This document shows, piece after piece, positions 34,229 through 42,928 of a stretch of DNA of 64,000 bases (position 1 is the stretch's first letter; the number at the start of each line of letters is the position of its first letter). Source of the DNA: an uncultured Rhodospirillales bacterium (lineage in GTDB: Bacteria > Pseudomonadota > Alphaproteobacteria > Azospirillales > Azospirillaceae). The notes beneath the pieces are model-generated. The model did not search any database. It saw only the letters and a list, made by a program, of their open reading frames with translations, and had not been told where the DNA came from. The DNA lies in contig CAIOBP010000254.1 in assembly GCA_903856295.1 (NCBI GenBank), positions 1 through 64,000 on the forward strand, read 5' to 3'. Both the position numbers and the translations under genes were made by a program.

Positions 34229-34624
34229 ATGTCACTGAACTGGCAGATCGACGAGGCAATCAAGGCGCATTGCGCCTGGGGGCAACGCCTGATCAGCGTC
34301 ATTCATACCGGGGAGTTCGATCCCGGTTTCGACAGCGCGGCCCGGGACGACGCCTGCGCTTTCGGCAAGTGGCTCTACGGCCCCTCAATTCCCCCGGCGG
34401 CCAAGGCGCTGCCGGGCTATCAGGAGGTCGTGGATATTCATGCGAAGTTTCATGGACTGGCCGCGCAAATCGTCGCGCTGATCAAGACCGGGCAAAAGGC
34501 CGAGGCGCTCAACCGCCTGAGCATCACATCGGACTACTCAACGGCGTCGATCTCCCTGACCCTCGCCCTGAGGGAGTGGCAGGCCGACGCGCTGAAGCCC
34601 AATGACGGCGCACCGGCCAAATAA
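34229..34624 (+). CDS. Stand-alone CZB (chemoreceptor zinc-binding) domain protein
   Basis: 131 residues. The CZB pattern is complete: His in EAIKAHCAWGQRL, Cys in DDACAFGKWLYG, and His residues in IHAKFHGLAAQ. CZB domains bind zinc and sense redox or HOCl in chemoreceptors and diguanylate cyclases. Here the domain is alone, with no transmembrane or signalling domain. The start is uncertain among ATG 34217, GTG 34226 and ATG 34229; AAGGGG lies at 34211. The upstream 250 bases look non-coding. Confidence 0.85.
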   Translation: MSLNWQIDEAIKAHCAWGQRLISVIHTGEFDPGFDSAARDDACAFGKWLYGPSIPPAAKALPGYQEVVDIHAKFHGLAAQIVALIKTGQKAEALNRLSITSDYSTASISLTLALREWQADALKPNDGAPAK

Positions 34625-34678
34625 ACGCCATGGCGGGCCGGCGCCAGCCGCGAGGCGGCCGGCTCAATAGCGCAAGAC

Positions 34679-36262
34679 CTACTCTTCCTCGGAGGCCTGA
34701 TTGACCTTATAGAGCTGGAAGTGCGGCCCCTGGTACACCAGCTTCATCAGGTCCGGCGCGAGATTGTCCCGGTTGTCCGTGTAAAGGACATAGACATACT
34801 CGAACTGCTCGGTCCAGCGATCCCAGTAGTGATCGGGCGCCGCCGAGCGGTCCTGGTTGGCAGCGGCGACCAGCTGGCTCACGGTCGGCGGGTCGCCATC
34901 CAGGGTGTCGACCCGGTCGCGGTACTTCTGCTTTACCGAGAGCACCTGCTTGCCGGGAACGCTGAAGGCGGTGGACACCAGACTGGAACGCTCCAGCATC
35001 GCGATACAGGCGGCGTGGCTGAGCGGGGCGTTGAGAGCATCGCTGCCGCTCGGCTCGTCGGCGTTGGCCACCAGCACCGTGCTCCCCGGCTCGATCATGC
35101 CCACCGACAGGCGAAAGTCGCTGTAGGTGTGGTCAAGCTGCTGCCAAACCAGAAAAACGCTGGCAAAGCGGGCGCAAGCGATCCCCAGCACGAACACATA
35201 GAGGAAGTAGCGGGCCCAGCGGTGACTGTCCCGGAAGTCGACGAAGCCGATCAGCATGAACACCAGCGCGATCGGCAAACGCTGGTCGGCAACCCAGGAG
35301 CTGAAGAACTGGCGCGGCATGGCCATGAACACCGCGATGCCAAGAGCCAGCAGGTACCAGCCGACCGGATGCAGCGAAATCATCCGCGTCCGCGCCGCCC
35401 AGATCGTGCCGCCGATCACCAGCGTCGCCAGCGACAGGTCGAACAGGTCGGAATAGTTCTGGAAGATGTAGTACAGCCCGTCGAGCTTGCCGGTGGACTC
35501 CCAGAAATTATCCGAAGCCAGCCCCATGGTCGGACTGACCAGCATCAGCGGCAGCACCGGCAAAAACGGCAAGCCGAACGACAGCACATCGACGATCACG
35601 CGCTTGCGCGTCGGCCGGCGCCCCCCCAGGTGCTCCTGGCGCAGAATCCAGCCCTCGTAGCACATCAGGCCCATGCCATAGACGCCGACGTCGAACAAAT
35701 GGCAGAAGAACAGGATCAGCACGGTCACGAACGACGCCGTGGTCCGCATCCACGCGGTCTTTTCGCGCAGCATGATCCAGGCCGCCAGCCCCCACAGCGC
35801 CACGCCCAGCCCGAACAGATAGTTCATGAACCCGAACAACATGATATTGTTGTAGAGGAACAGGAAGCCGACCAGGGGCCACGCCGACCAGCGCCGGTAA
35901 ATCGCGTAATGCAGGGCGAAGCAGCCGCTGACCTGCACCGCCATCACCAGCACGACAAAGGTCTGGCCGGCGAGATAGATGTTCACGTGCCGGGCGATGA
36001 CCGGAACGATCAGATCCATGACCAGATTCGGGATCACGGCCCATTGCACGCCGTAGAATTTGCTCAGCAGCGGATCATTGTCGAGGTTGGTGAGGACGTA
36101 CATCCTGGCCAGATGGTTGATGTAGTCCGCGAGCGGCGGCACCTGCACCGAAAACACCGGGGTCACGGCCGCGACCACCAAGGTCAGCAGCACCGGAACC
36201 AACAAGCGCGACGTCGAGAACGGCGGAGCCAGCGTTTCGGTCCGTACCAAGCCTGGTTTCAT
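34679..36262 (-). CDS. Multi-span membrane protein of unknown function (GT-C-like)
   Basis: 527 residues with about ten to twelve hydrophobic segments, a first periplasmic loop (VQVPPLADYINHLARMYVLT) and a soluble C-terminal domain of about 140 residues ending YQGPHFQLYKVNQASEEE. The layout (first loop with acidic residue, many helices, soluble tail) resembles GT-C membrane glycosyltransferases, though no clear DxD is seen. ATG 36262 has GAGGGATGG upstream. It may work in the same surface-glycan pathway as the TPR-GT9 gene. Confidence 0.75.
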   Translation of the reverse strand: MKPGLVRTETLAPPFSTSRLLVPVLLTLVVAAVTPVFSVQVPPLADYINHLARMYVLTNLDNDPLLSKFYGVQWAVIPNLVMDLIVPVIARHVNIYLAGQTFVVLVMAVQVSGCFALHYAIYRRWSAWPLVGFLFLYNNIMLFGFMNYLFGLGVALWGLAAWIMLREKTAWMRTTASFVTVLILFFCHLFDVGVYGMGLMCYEGWILRQEHLGGRRPTRKRVIVDVLSFGLPFLPVLPLMLVSPTMGLASDNFWESTGKLDGLYYIFQNYSDLFDLSLATLVIGGTIWAARTRMISLHPVGWYLLALGIAVFMAMPRQFFSSWVADQRLPIALVFMLIGFVDFRDSHRWARYFLYVFVLGIACARFASVFLVWQQLDHTYSDFRLSVGMIEPGSTVLVANADEPSGSDALNAPLSHAACIAMLERSSLVSTAFSVPGKQVLSVKQKYRDRVDTLDGDPPTVSQLVAAANQDRSAAPDHYWDRWTEQFEYVYVLYTDNRDNLAPDLMKLVYQGPHFQLYKVNQASEEE

Positions 36263-36939
36263 GAAACCCATCCCTCGAGCCAGCGATGCCAGAACCACGT
36301 CCGTCAACCCGAAACAAAACGCCCAGCGACCGCCGCAACGACGCGAAGGGGGGGCAGGCTTGATCTGGCGATGGTCACGGGATTTCATGGAGAATTATCC
36401 GGGACGTCTTACCAAAACCGGCAACTGCGGCCTCGCTCAACGGAACTTGATAGTCGGCAACTGAAACGGTGCTTCGGCTAGAGTGACCCCGGCCCCGGGC
36501 CGGATGGCGGGGATAATGTGACCGACTCGGAGCGATGTCAAGGTGCCGGGTGCCCGCGGGGCACGGGAGCGGGCATTTGCCGCATCAAAAGGTGCGCATG
36601 TGGCGCGAAGAGCGCTCGGAGGCCCGGGATGCGGCGGCGGAGACTGTCGGCGCATCCGGACTCAAGACTGGCCGCTCTCTCTGGACTTGCTGTTACTTTT
36701 TCCCTTCGCATTTCGCCTTGGGATAGCTGGTCCATGCCATCCAGACGTCGAAGGCCCACCGGGAAGTTCTCACTACGTCCTTGATCATTGCTGCTGGCTC
36801 CATTGAACACACGCCGGACTCAGCTCTCGCTTCCATCCAAGCCGGCGGGTGGTGAGGGTGCCACAGCCGCCCCCGCTCCGCAAGGCTTCGTGAGGCGACT
36901 CTGGGATGCGCGACCGCGGGCCGCGCGAGTCGCGCCGAA
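36263..36939. other. 677-base region without a supportable gene
   Basis: Several short frames of 60-90 residues cross it on both strands, but all are Arg/Pro/Cys-rich and mutually overlapping, with no ribosome site or motif. It presumably holds the promoter of the membrane protein gene at its left end. A decayed gene is possible; I cannot identify it. Confidence 0.4.
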
Positions 36940-37503
36940 CTACTCGAGTCGCTCGTTGGGATAGATGCCCCAGACTTCGGAGCGCTTCAGCCAGCCGCGA
37001 TAGTCGCCGGCATCGACCTCGCACCAGTCGTCGCGGCAGCGCAGGAGCTTGGCGACCACCCCCGGTTCGGCCCGGGCGACCGGACGCCCGGTGGTTTGCG
37101 GGTCGCGCCTGAGGGTGCGGATTTCGCCGCGGATCATCACCGAGCGCTTGGCCGTGAGCATGCCCTGCATGACCCAGCCCTCGGCGCCCTCGCTGTCGCG
37201 GATGCGGCGCCAGGTGTCGAACTCGGCGGTCACCTCCACCGGCATGTTCCGGCGGGAAAACACCCACTGAATCGGGTACTGCACCGAGGGGCCGCTGCGG
37301 GCGTTGACCTCGTTCGAGCGGATGGCCACATAGCGCGGCACCGGCAAGCCGCTGGTCTTGATCGCACTGGCGTTCGGAGCCTGGGACGCGGCGGCCGCGG
37401 GCTCTTCCGGCGCGTCGGCGTCCTCGGCCAGAACCGGGAGGGCAAAGGCGAGGCAGCAGGCCACAAGCACAACGGTAAGCGGGTGGCGTACTCCGGGGGC
37501 CAT
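36940..37503 (-). CDS. Secreted SH3-domain protein
   Basis: 187 residues with an N-terminal signal peptide (TVVLVACCLAFALPVLAED). A Pro/Ala linker is followed by a bacterial SH3 region of about 130 residues: VAIRSNEVNARSGPSVQYPI, TWRRIRDSEGAEGWVMQGML, and a second repeat-like copy ending CEVDAGDYRGWLKRSEVWGI. Such periplasmic SH3 domains bind peptidoglycan or partner proteins. Start ATG 37503; a GTG two codons earlier is possible. Confidence 0.85.
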   Translation of the reverse strand: MAPGVRHPLTVVLVACCLAFALPVLAEDADAPEEPAAAASQAPNASAIKTSGLPVPRYVAIRSNEVNARSGPSVQYPIQWVFSRRNMPVEVTAEFDTWRRIRDSEGAEGWVMQGMLTAKRSVMIRGEIRTLRRDPQTTGRPVARAEPGVVAKLLRCRDDWCEVDAGDYRGWLKRSEVWGIYPNERLE

Positions 37504-37855
37504 GGGCACTCGTCAAGGTCAGGGCGGGGCGATGCGCCCCATATTTAAAGGCCGGGAGACCGCCGGGGTCAAGGCCGTTGGTTGGTTGCGTGTGTTACGG
37601 CGGCGGAAATCGCGGCGGAAACGGACATCCTCGCACGCCGAAGGGCCTGGAACGCCGAAGGAAAAGTGCGCGAAGCCCCGCCAGCCACCCCCCCGCTCGC
37701 CACAAAAGCGGTTGGTATGAGATTCTTTTGCTCCGCGACGCATCCTGACCCGGGAGCGCATTTTTGCGCAATTTGCTTACCCCGAAGCATGTGCGTCTGG
37801 ACAAAAGCTCCGGCCGCGAGTATGGCATTGGCACGTCATTGCAGAGGGCCGGCAT
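37504..37855. other. 352-base intergenic region between divergent genes
   Basis: Separates the SH3 gene from the 2-hydroxyacid dehydrogenase gene. It should contain both promoters. The small frames here (70-93 residues, both strands) overlap each other and look non-coding. No repeat or RNA is recognised. Confidence 0.4.
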
Positions 37856-38845
37856 ATGCCTGATAAGAAGAAACCCGTGGTCGTCGTCACTCGGAAACTG
37901 CCGGATGTCATCGAGACCCGGATGATGGAGCTGTTCGATACCAGGCTCAATCAGGACGACACGCCGATGAGCCAGCTTCAGCTCATCGAGGCGGTCAAGA
38001 CCGCCGACGTGCTGGTCCCCACCGTCACCGACCGGGTCGACGCGCGCGTGCTGTCCCAGGCCGGGCCGAACCTGCGCCTGATCGCCTCATTCGGCACCGG
38101 TGTCGACCACATCGACCTCAAAACCGCGCGCCAGCGCGGCATCACGGTGACCAACACGCCGGGCGTGCTCACCGACGACACCGCCGACATGGCCATGACC
38201 CTGATCCTGGCGGTGTCCCGCCGGGTCGCCGAGGGCGAGCGGCTGGTGCGTTCGGGCGAGTGGAAAGGCTGGGGGCCGACCACCATGCTCGGCAGCCGCC
38301 TATGGGGCAAGCGACTCGGCATCATCGGGCTCGGGCGGATCGGTCAGGCCCTGGCCCGGCGCGCCCGCGGCTTCGGGCTGTCGATCCACTATCACAACCG
38401 CCGCCGCGTCCACCTGGACATCGAATCCGAGCTTGAGGCGACCTACTGGGAAAGCCTCGACCAGATGCTGATGCGCATGGACATCGTCTCGGTCAACTGC
38501 CCGCACACCCCGGGGACCTTCCATCTGCTGTCGGCGCGCCGCCTGCAACTGCTGCGTCCCCACTCGGTGGTGGTCAACACCTCGCGCGGCGAGATCATCG
38601 ACGAGAACGCCCTCACCCGCATGCTGGAACGCGGCGAACTGGCCGGCGCCGGTCTCGACGTCTTCGAGCATGAGCCGGCGGTCAATCCCAAGCTGCTCGC
38701 CCTCGACAACGTCGTGCTGCTGCCGCACATGGGCTCGGCGACCATCGAAGGCCGCATCGACATGGGCGAGAAGGTCATCATCAACATCAAGACCTTCTGC
38801 GACGGCCACGCCCCGCCGGACCGGGTGCTGGAAGCGATGCTCTGA
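37856..38845 (+). CDS. D-2-hydroxyacid dehydrogenase (glyoxylate/hydroxypyruvate reductase type)
   Basis: 329 residues with the two-domain D-isomer-specific fold. The NAD(P) loop is GKRLGIIGLGRIGQALARRA. NCPHTPGTFHLLSA, VVVNTSRGEIIDENAL and AGAGLDVFEHEP follow, then the catalytic His in LLPHMGSATIEGR. The substrate motif LIASFGTGVDHIDLKTA fits the GyaR/GhrB group, so glyoxylate or hydroxypyruvate reduction is likely. NR after the NAD loop (HYHNRRRVH) suggests NADP preference. Confidence 0.88.
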   Translation: MPDKKKPVVVVTRKLPDVIETRMMELFDTRLNQDDTPMSQLQLIEAVKTADVLVPTVTDRVDARVLSQAGPNLRLIASFGTGVDHIDLKTARQRGITVTNTPGVLTDDTADMAMTLILAVSRRVAEGERLVRSGEWKGWGPTTMLGSRLWGKRLGIIGLGRIGQALARRARGFGLSIHYHNRRRVHLDIESELEATYWESLDQMLMRMDIVSVNCPHTPGTFHLLSARRLQLLRPHSVVVNTSRGEIIDENALTRMLERGELAGAGLDVFEHEPAVNPKLLALDNVVLLPHMGSATIEGRIDMGEKVIINIKTFCDGHAPPDRVLEAML

Positions 38846-38881
38846 TCCCTTCGATTTCAGTCACTTTCCGGGTATAGCCAC

Positions 38882-39076
38882 ATGCCGAAAATCACCGTCT
38901 ACAAAGTCAAGAAATGGGACGTTTCGACGGATGAGTTTCGAGTGTCGTGCCGAATGGCGAGTGAAAAAGGAGCCGCAGCAATGGGGGGCGAAATCCTGCA
39001 TGATACTGCGGTTGAGATAGATGCTTCCCAGCTTGAGCACGGCGAAGAATGGACGAAGCCCAACTTCACACCATGA
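38882..39076 (+). CDS. Small conserved hypothetical protein
   Basis: 64 residues: MPKITVYKVKKWDVSTDEFR, then SCRMASEKGAAAMGGEIL, ending EIDASQLEHGEEWTKPNFTP. The beta-alpha-beta pattern and compact size agree with a small conserved bacterial family of unknown role (recalled only as a pattern). It is followed by a strong hairpin terminator and lies 36 bases after the dehydrogenase stop, so it may be cotranscribed with it. Confidence 0.75.
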   Translation: MPKITVYKVKKWDVSTDEFRVSCRMASEKGAAAMGGEILHDTAVEIDASQLEHGEEWTKPNFTP

Positions 39077-39105
39077 CAACTCTGTGCATTCAGGACAATA
39101 GTTAA

Positions 39106-39135
39106 GAAAGGGGGCCGCTTACACGGCCCCCTTTC
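39106..39135 (+). terminator. Rho-independent terminator-like hairpin
   Basis: Perfect 12-bp stem GAAAGGGGGCCG / CGGCCCCCTTTC with a 6-base loop, 30 bases after the small gene at 38882. The T run after it on the plus strand is weak; on the minus strand TTTCTTAAC follows, so it may work in either direction. Confidence 0.75.
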
Positions 39136-39195
39136 GATTCAGTGCCCAAAAGACCAGAGCGGTTACCGATTAAGTTGCATCACACCACTCTATCC

Positions 39196-39340
39196 GTCAT
39201 GGCCGGGCTTGACCCGGCCATCCACGCGGTGACACCGTCCCGATGCGCCCGAGATGGGTGATAATTTACAACTTTCGCGGCAACGTCGCCGCGTGGATGC
39301 GCGGGTCAAGCCCGCGCATGACGGCGTTTATATGACAAAA
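39196..39340. repeat. BIME/MITE-like palindromic repeat, copy 2
   Basis: Left arm 39196-39229 and right arm 39289-39322 are near-perfect 34-base inverted repeats; each contains its own small hairpin (GGCCGGGCTTGACCCGGCC and GCGCGGGTCAAGCCCGCGC). They enclose about 59 bases. The arms match those at 12745-12890; the spacers are more divergent. Confidence 0.9.
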
Positions 39341-39363
39341 GTCATTCACCCGAAAGCCAAACC

Positions 39364-39846
39364 TTACAACGCCGCCAGCACCGCTTCGGCGCTGGAGACT
39401 TCGAACGAGCCCGGCTTGTCGACCGCCAGCCACGTGATGGTGCCGTCCTCGACGATCATGGCATAGCGCTGGCTGCGAATGCCGAGATTGAAGGCGGTGG
39501 CGTCGAACTCCAAGCCGAGAGCGCGGGTGATGGCGCCGTTGCCATCGGGCAGCATGAACACGGCGTCGCCGGCCTTCTGTTCGGCTCCCCAGCTCTTCAT
39601 CACGAACGGGTCGTTGACCGACAGACAGACGATCTCGGCCACGCCCTTGGCCTTCAGCTCGGCGGCCTTCTCGATGAAACCGGGCAGGTGCTTGGCCGAA
39701 CAGGTCGGGGTGTAGGCACCGGGCAGCGCGAACAGCGCCACCTTTTTGCCCTTGAAGACATCACCGGTGGAAAGTTCCTGCATGCCGTCGGCCGTCAGGT
39801 GCTTCACGGTGACGGACGGGAAAACGCTGCCTACCTCGACTGCCAT
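39364..39846 (-). CDS. Peroxiredoxin (Prx5/redoxin type)
   Basis: 160-residue thiol peroxidase of the Prx5 group. The peroxidatic site PGAYTPTCSAKHLPGF carries the T-x-x-C motif; the resolving arrangement is of the 1-Cys or atypical type. The end DKPGSFEVSSAEAVLAAL is typical. AAGGAG sits seven bases before the ATG. An 11-bp tandem repeat lies just upstream in what should be its leader or promoter. Confidence 0.93.
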   Translation of the reverse strand: MAVEVGSVFPSVTVKHLTADGMQELSTGDVFKGKKVALFALPGAYTPTCSAKHLPGFIEKAAELKAKGVAEIVCLSVNDPFVMKSWGAEQKAGDAVFMLPDGNGAITRALGLEFDATAFNLGIRSQRYAMIVEDGTITWLAVDKPGSFEVSSAEAVLAAL

Positions 39847-39870
39847 ACCTCAACTCCTTCTGCTGCGGAT

Positions 39871-39935
39871 CCGGTTGATGGCCGGTTGATGGCCGGTTGA
39901 TGGCCGGTTGATGGCCGGTTGATGGCCGGTTGATG
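39871..39935. repeat. 11-bp tandem repeat upstream of peroxiredoxin (six units)
   Basis: Six consecutive copies of CCGGTTGATGG; the last has one mismatch. The array begins 24 bases upstream of the peroxiredoxin start codon, in the leader or promoter region, on the side facing the dsbD-type gene. Confidence 0.95.
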
Positions 39936-40016
39936 AAAGGCCCCGACCATAGCATGGCGGCCTTTTGACGCGCCGCACAAAAGTCGGGGCTTCTCCAGAA
40001 GTGTGGGCCGTCGCGG

Positions 40017-42041
40017 TCAGGGTCCAGCCTTGCCGGCGGCTTTTTTCAGCCCTGCCAGCACGGCCTCGGCGCTGAGCAGTTCGGGCAGCGGCAGGCCGTC
40101 GGGCGCGCCGGGGCCGTAGAGGACGTTGAAGGGCACGCCGTAGCGGCCGAACCCGGCCAGATAGCGCGAGATCGCCTCGTCGGGGCGGGTCCAGTCGGCG
40201 CGCATGGTCACCACGGCGCCGGACGGATCGTTCAGGCGTCCGGCGACCTCGGGACGGTCGAGCACCAGGCGTTTGTTGGCGAGGCAGGTCAGGCACCATT
40301 CGGCGGTGACGTCGACCAGCACGGTGTGACCGGCGGCAACCTCGGCCTTGACCTGGGCAAGGTCGAAGGGACGCCAGCGCGCCGTTTCGGCCTGGGAGGC
40401 GGCGGGGGCGGAGAAATGCAGCGACACCGCCAGCAGCCAGCCCAGCCACAGCGCGGTGCCGGCCAGCGCGCAGCCGAGCACCCGCCGGAGGGTGAGCATC
40501 CAGCGTCCGGGCCGGGGCAGCGCGGTGGCGAGGCCGGGCGCGGCGGCAACCAACAGGTAGGGCAGTGCGAGACCAAGACCGAGGGTCAGGAACACCGCGA
40601 GGATTTCCAACGGCCCGCGCGCCAGGGCGAAGCCGACCGCGGTCCCGAGAAACGGCGCCGAGCACGGGGTGGCCAGCAGGGTCGCGAAGACTCCGGTGAA
40701 AAACGGCCCGGCCAGCCGGCCGCCGCCATCGCCGCGCTCGGCCAGGACGGCGAGAACGCGGGGCAGCGGAATTTCGAACACGCCCCAGAGATTGGCGGCG
40801 AAGCCGGCGACCACCAGGGCCATGAGCCCGAGAAACACGGGCTGCTGGAACTGAATGCCCCAGCCGGCGGCGGCGCCGGTGGCCTTCAGGGCGATCATCG
40901 CCAAGGCCAGGGCCAGGAACGAGGCGACGATACCGGCGGCCGAGGCCAGGAAGCCGGCGCGCACCGCCCGCGCCGAGCCGCCGCCATGACCGACCACCGC
41001 CAGCAGCTTCAGGGACAGCACCGGCAGCACGCAGGGCATGAGGTTGAGGATCAGCCCCCCGAGCAGGGCGAGGCCGAGCATCGGCCAGAGCGCCGGGCCA
41101 TCGGGCGCGGCGGCGGCCACGACGGCACGCGCTTCCAGGCTGCGCGGCCCGTCGACCAGGGTCGCGGTCAGCGTCCGCCCGGCGAGATCGGCAACCCGCG
41201 CCGCCCCGGCCGGCGGCGGCAGCATGGCGAGACGGGCGGTCAGCCGGCGCTTGCCAAGCTCGAAGCGCATCTCGGGCGGCCGGAACGCCTGCCCCGGTTC
41301 CCCCTCGAGAAAAATATCGGGCGCGAGGAAGGGCTCGCGCGCCTCGGCCACCACCTCCACCGCCGGCCCCTCGGCCCCGGAGGCGTCGCGCAGGGCGACC
41401 AGCGAGAGACCGGCGGCCGCGCCGTCTCCGGGCACCTTGTTCACCGCCTCGGCAATCAGCCCGGCTTCCACGGCATGGGCCGCCGGACCGGCCGGCACCG
41501 TCAGGGCGAGATCGAAATGGGCGGGCACGCAGATATCGTGGCACACCAGCAGCTCGACCGCCGCCTTGAGATCGAGTTTGTCTCCCGGCTTGGTCAGCCG
41601 GGCGGTGAGCGGCAGCACCAACTCGCCCTCATAACCGAAGGTCTCGAGACCGAACAGGCTGAAGCGGGCCGGCGCCGGCCAGGCGATCTCGGCACCGGCC
41701 AGATTGACCGAATCGGCCCAGTCGATGCGCGGCGGCAGACCGGCGTCTCCGGGCGAACGCCAATAGGTCTTCCAGCCCGGCCACAACCGCACCTGGAGCC
41801 CGAGTGCCACCGTGGCGCCGGTACCGGTGGCATCGACGGCGCTGACCAGCCGGGCCTCGACCATCTCGGCCCGCCCCCACGACGACGCGGCGGCGGCGGC
41901 GGCGCGGGGCAGCAGCGCCGTCAGAACGGCGATCAGCGCCACGAAGACCAGCGCGGCGCGGCGCGGGCGGTCCGGCCGAAGAGTCAGACAATCGACACAA
42001 AGGCCTAGCACTCCGGAGACAGTCAACGTGGTCACGGTCAT
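40017..42041 (-). CDS. DsbD/ScsB-family protein-disulfide reductase
   Basis: 674 residues. An N-terminal hydrophobic signal anchor (about 28-50) leads to a periplasmic immunoglobulin-like domain with ELLVCHDICVP (two Cys of the N-terminal redox site). The central eight-helix DsbD transmembrane domain carries LMPCVLPVLSLK and LATPCSAPFLG, the two membrane cysteines. The C-terminal thioredoxin-like domain has EWCLTC. It passes electrons from cytosolic thioredoxin to periplasmic substrates. The layout and copper-sensitivity-type N-domain suggest the ScsB subgroup. AGGA lies four bases before the ATG. Confidence 0.9.
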   Translation of the reverse strand: MTVTTLTVSGVLGLCVDCLTLRPDRPRRAALVFVALIAVLTALLPRAAAAAASSWGRAEMVEARLVSAVDATGTGATVALGLQVRLWPGWKTYWRSPGDAGLPPRIDWADSVNLAGAEIAWPAPARFSLFGLETFGYEGELVLPLTARLTKPGDKLDLKAAVELLVCHDICVPAHFDLALTVPAGPAAHAVEAGLIAEAVNKVPGDGAAAGLSLVALRDASGAEGPAVEVVAEAREPFLAPDIFLEGEPGQAFRPPEMRFELGKRRLTARLAMLPPPAGAARVADLAGRTLTATLVDGPRSLEARAVVAAAAPDGPALWPMLGLALLGGLILNLMPCVLPVLSLKLLAVVGHGGGSARAVRAGFLASAAGIVASFLALALAMIALKATGAAAGWGIQFQQPVFLGLMALVVAGFAANLWGVFEIPLPRVLAVLAERGDGGGRLAGPFFTGVFATLLATPCSAPFLGTAVGFALARGPLEILAVFLTLGLGLALPYLLVAAAPGLATALPRPGRWMLTLRRVLGCALAGTALWLGWLLAVSLHFSAPAASQAETARWRPFDLAQVKAEVAAGHTVLVDVTAEWCLTCLANKRLVLDRPEVAGRLNDPSGAVVTMRADWTRPDEAISRYLAGFGRYGVPFNVLYGPGAPDGLPLPELLSAEAVLAGLKKAAGKAGP

Positions 42042-42204
42042 TTTGTCCTGGAGGGGTTAAATTGGCCGGCTGCGGCCACGATATATGGGTGGAAAAATCA
42101 GCCCGGCGGTGCCAAACTCATTCTATGGCTTCGAGCGGATGTTTTACAGCTGAGCGAACGTCTTTACACCTGGGGACGGCTCCCCGAACAATGGATAACC
42201 GGGC

Positions 42205-42780
42205 ATGCCTCGCGCAATGAAAATGCCGCAGTATCTGACAGGCCAATTGCTGATCGCAATGCCGGCCATGCCGGACGCGCGGTTTCAGCGCGCGGTGGTC
42301 TATGTCTGCGCCCATAACGCCGAGGGAGCGATGGGGCTGGTGATCAACCGCCTGTTTGGCTCGATCACCTTCGCCAGCCTGCTGGAACAGCTCGAAATCC
42401 ACCCCACGGGCCTGATCTCGGACCGGCGGGTCCACTATGGCGGCCCGGTCGAAAGCGGGCGGGGGCTGGTGCTGCACTCCACCGACTTCATCCGTGAAGG
42501 CACCATGATGGTCGACGACGATGTGGCGCTGACCGCGACCATCGACATTCTGCGCGCCATCGCCGAAGGCCGGGGACCCCGGCACAGCCTGCTCGCCCTG
42601 GGCTATGCCGGCTGGGGTCCCGGACAGCTCGACGCCGAGATGCAGGCCAATGGCTGGCTGACCGTCGACTCCGACGAGCATCTGATGTTCGACGCCGATC
42701 TCGAGACCAAGTGGGAACGCGCCATCGCCAAGATCGGGGTCAGATTGCCGATGCTCTCGGGTGAAGCCGGACACGCCTGA
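42205..42780 (+). CDS. algH: YqgE/AlgH family protein
   Basis: 191 residues, the normal size of the UPF0301 family. It shows LTGQLLIAMPAMPDARFQRA, VVYVCAHNAEGAMGLVINRL, HYGGPVESGRGLVLHS and GYAGWGPGQLDAEMQANGWL, all conserved. The biochemical role is unresolved (named for a link to alginate regulation). It is divergent from the DsbD gene, with 163 bases between them. Confidence 0.94.
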   Translation: MPRAMKMPQYLTGQLLIAMPAMPDARFQRAVVYVCAHNAEGAMGLVINRLFGSITFASLLEQLEIHPTGLISDRRVHYGGPVESGRGLVLHSTDFIREGTMMVDDDVALTATIDILRAIAEGRGPRHSLLALGYAGWGPGQLDAEMQANGWLTVDSDEHLMFDADLETKWERAIAKIGVRLPMLSGEAGHA

Positions 42781-42840
42781 GGCGCTCCCCACCGCCCCCG
42801 GCGGAAAAATCCGGTCGCGGCCGCTCGTGAACTTCGGTGC

Positions 42841-42870
42841 TTGTGAAATAACATCGGGCTAGGCTATGCT
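42841..42870 (+). promoter_or_regulatory. Candidate promoter of the fliL operon
   Basis: TTGTGA (42841-42846) and TATGCT (42865-42870) are 18 bases apart and 58 bases before the fliL start. The match to a sigma70 promoter is moderate; a flagellar sigma factor site was not seen. Confidence 0.35.
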
Positions 42871-42928
42871 GTGGCCAAGCAACGCGGGCTCGATGTTCTT
42901 CAACTCTTGACGGTTCAGGGCCACGATA

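Noticed and set aside
34721-36481. 586-residue His/Gln/Arg-rich plus-strand frame
   Set aside because: Antisense shadow of the membrane protein gene; such His/Gln-rich frames appear opposite hydrophobic genes at high GC.
36518-36784. 88-residue frame in the 36263-36939 gap
   Set aside because: It overlaps several equal-length frames, is rich in Arg and Ser, and has no ribosome site or known motif.
37582-37863. 93-residue frame before the 2-hydroxyacid dehydrogenase
   Set aside because: It overlaps the dehydrogenase start and frames on the other strand, and shows no protein-like pattern.
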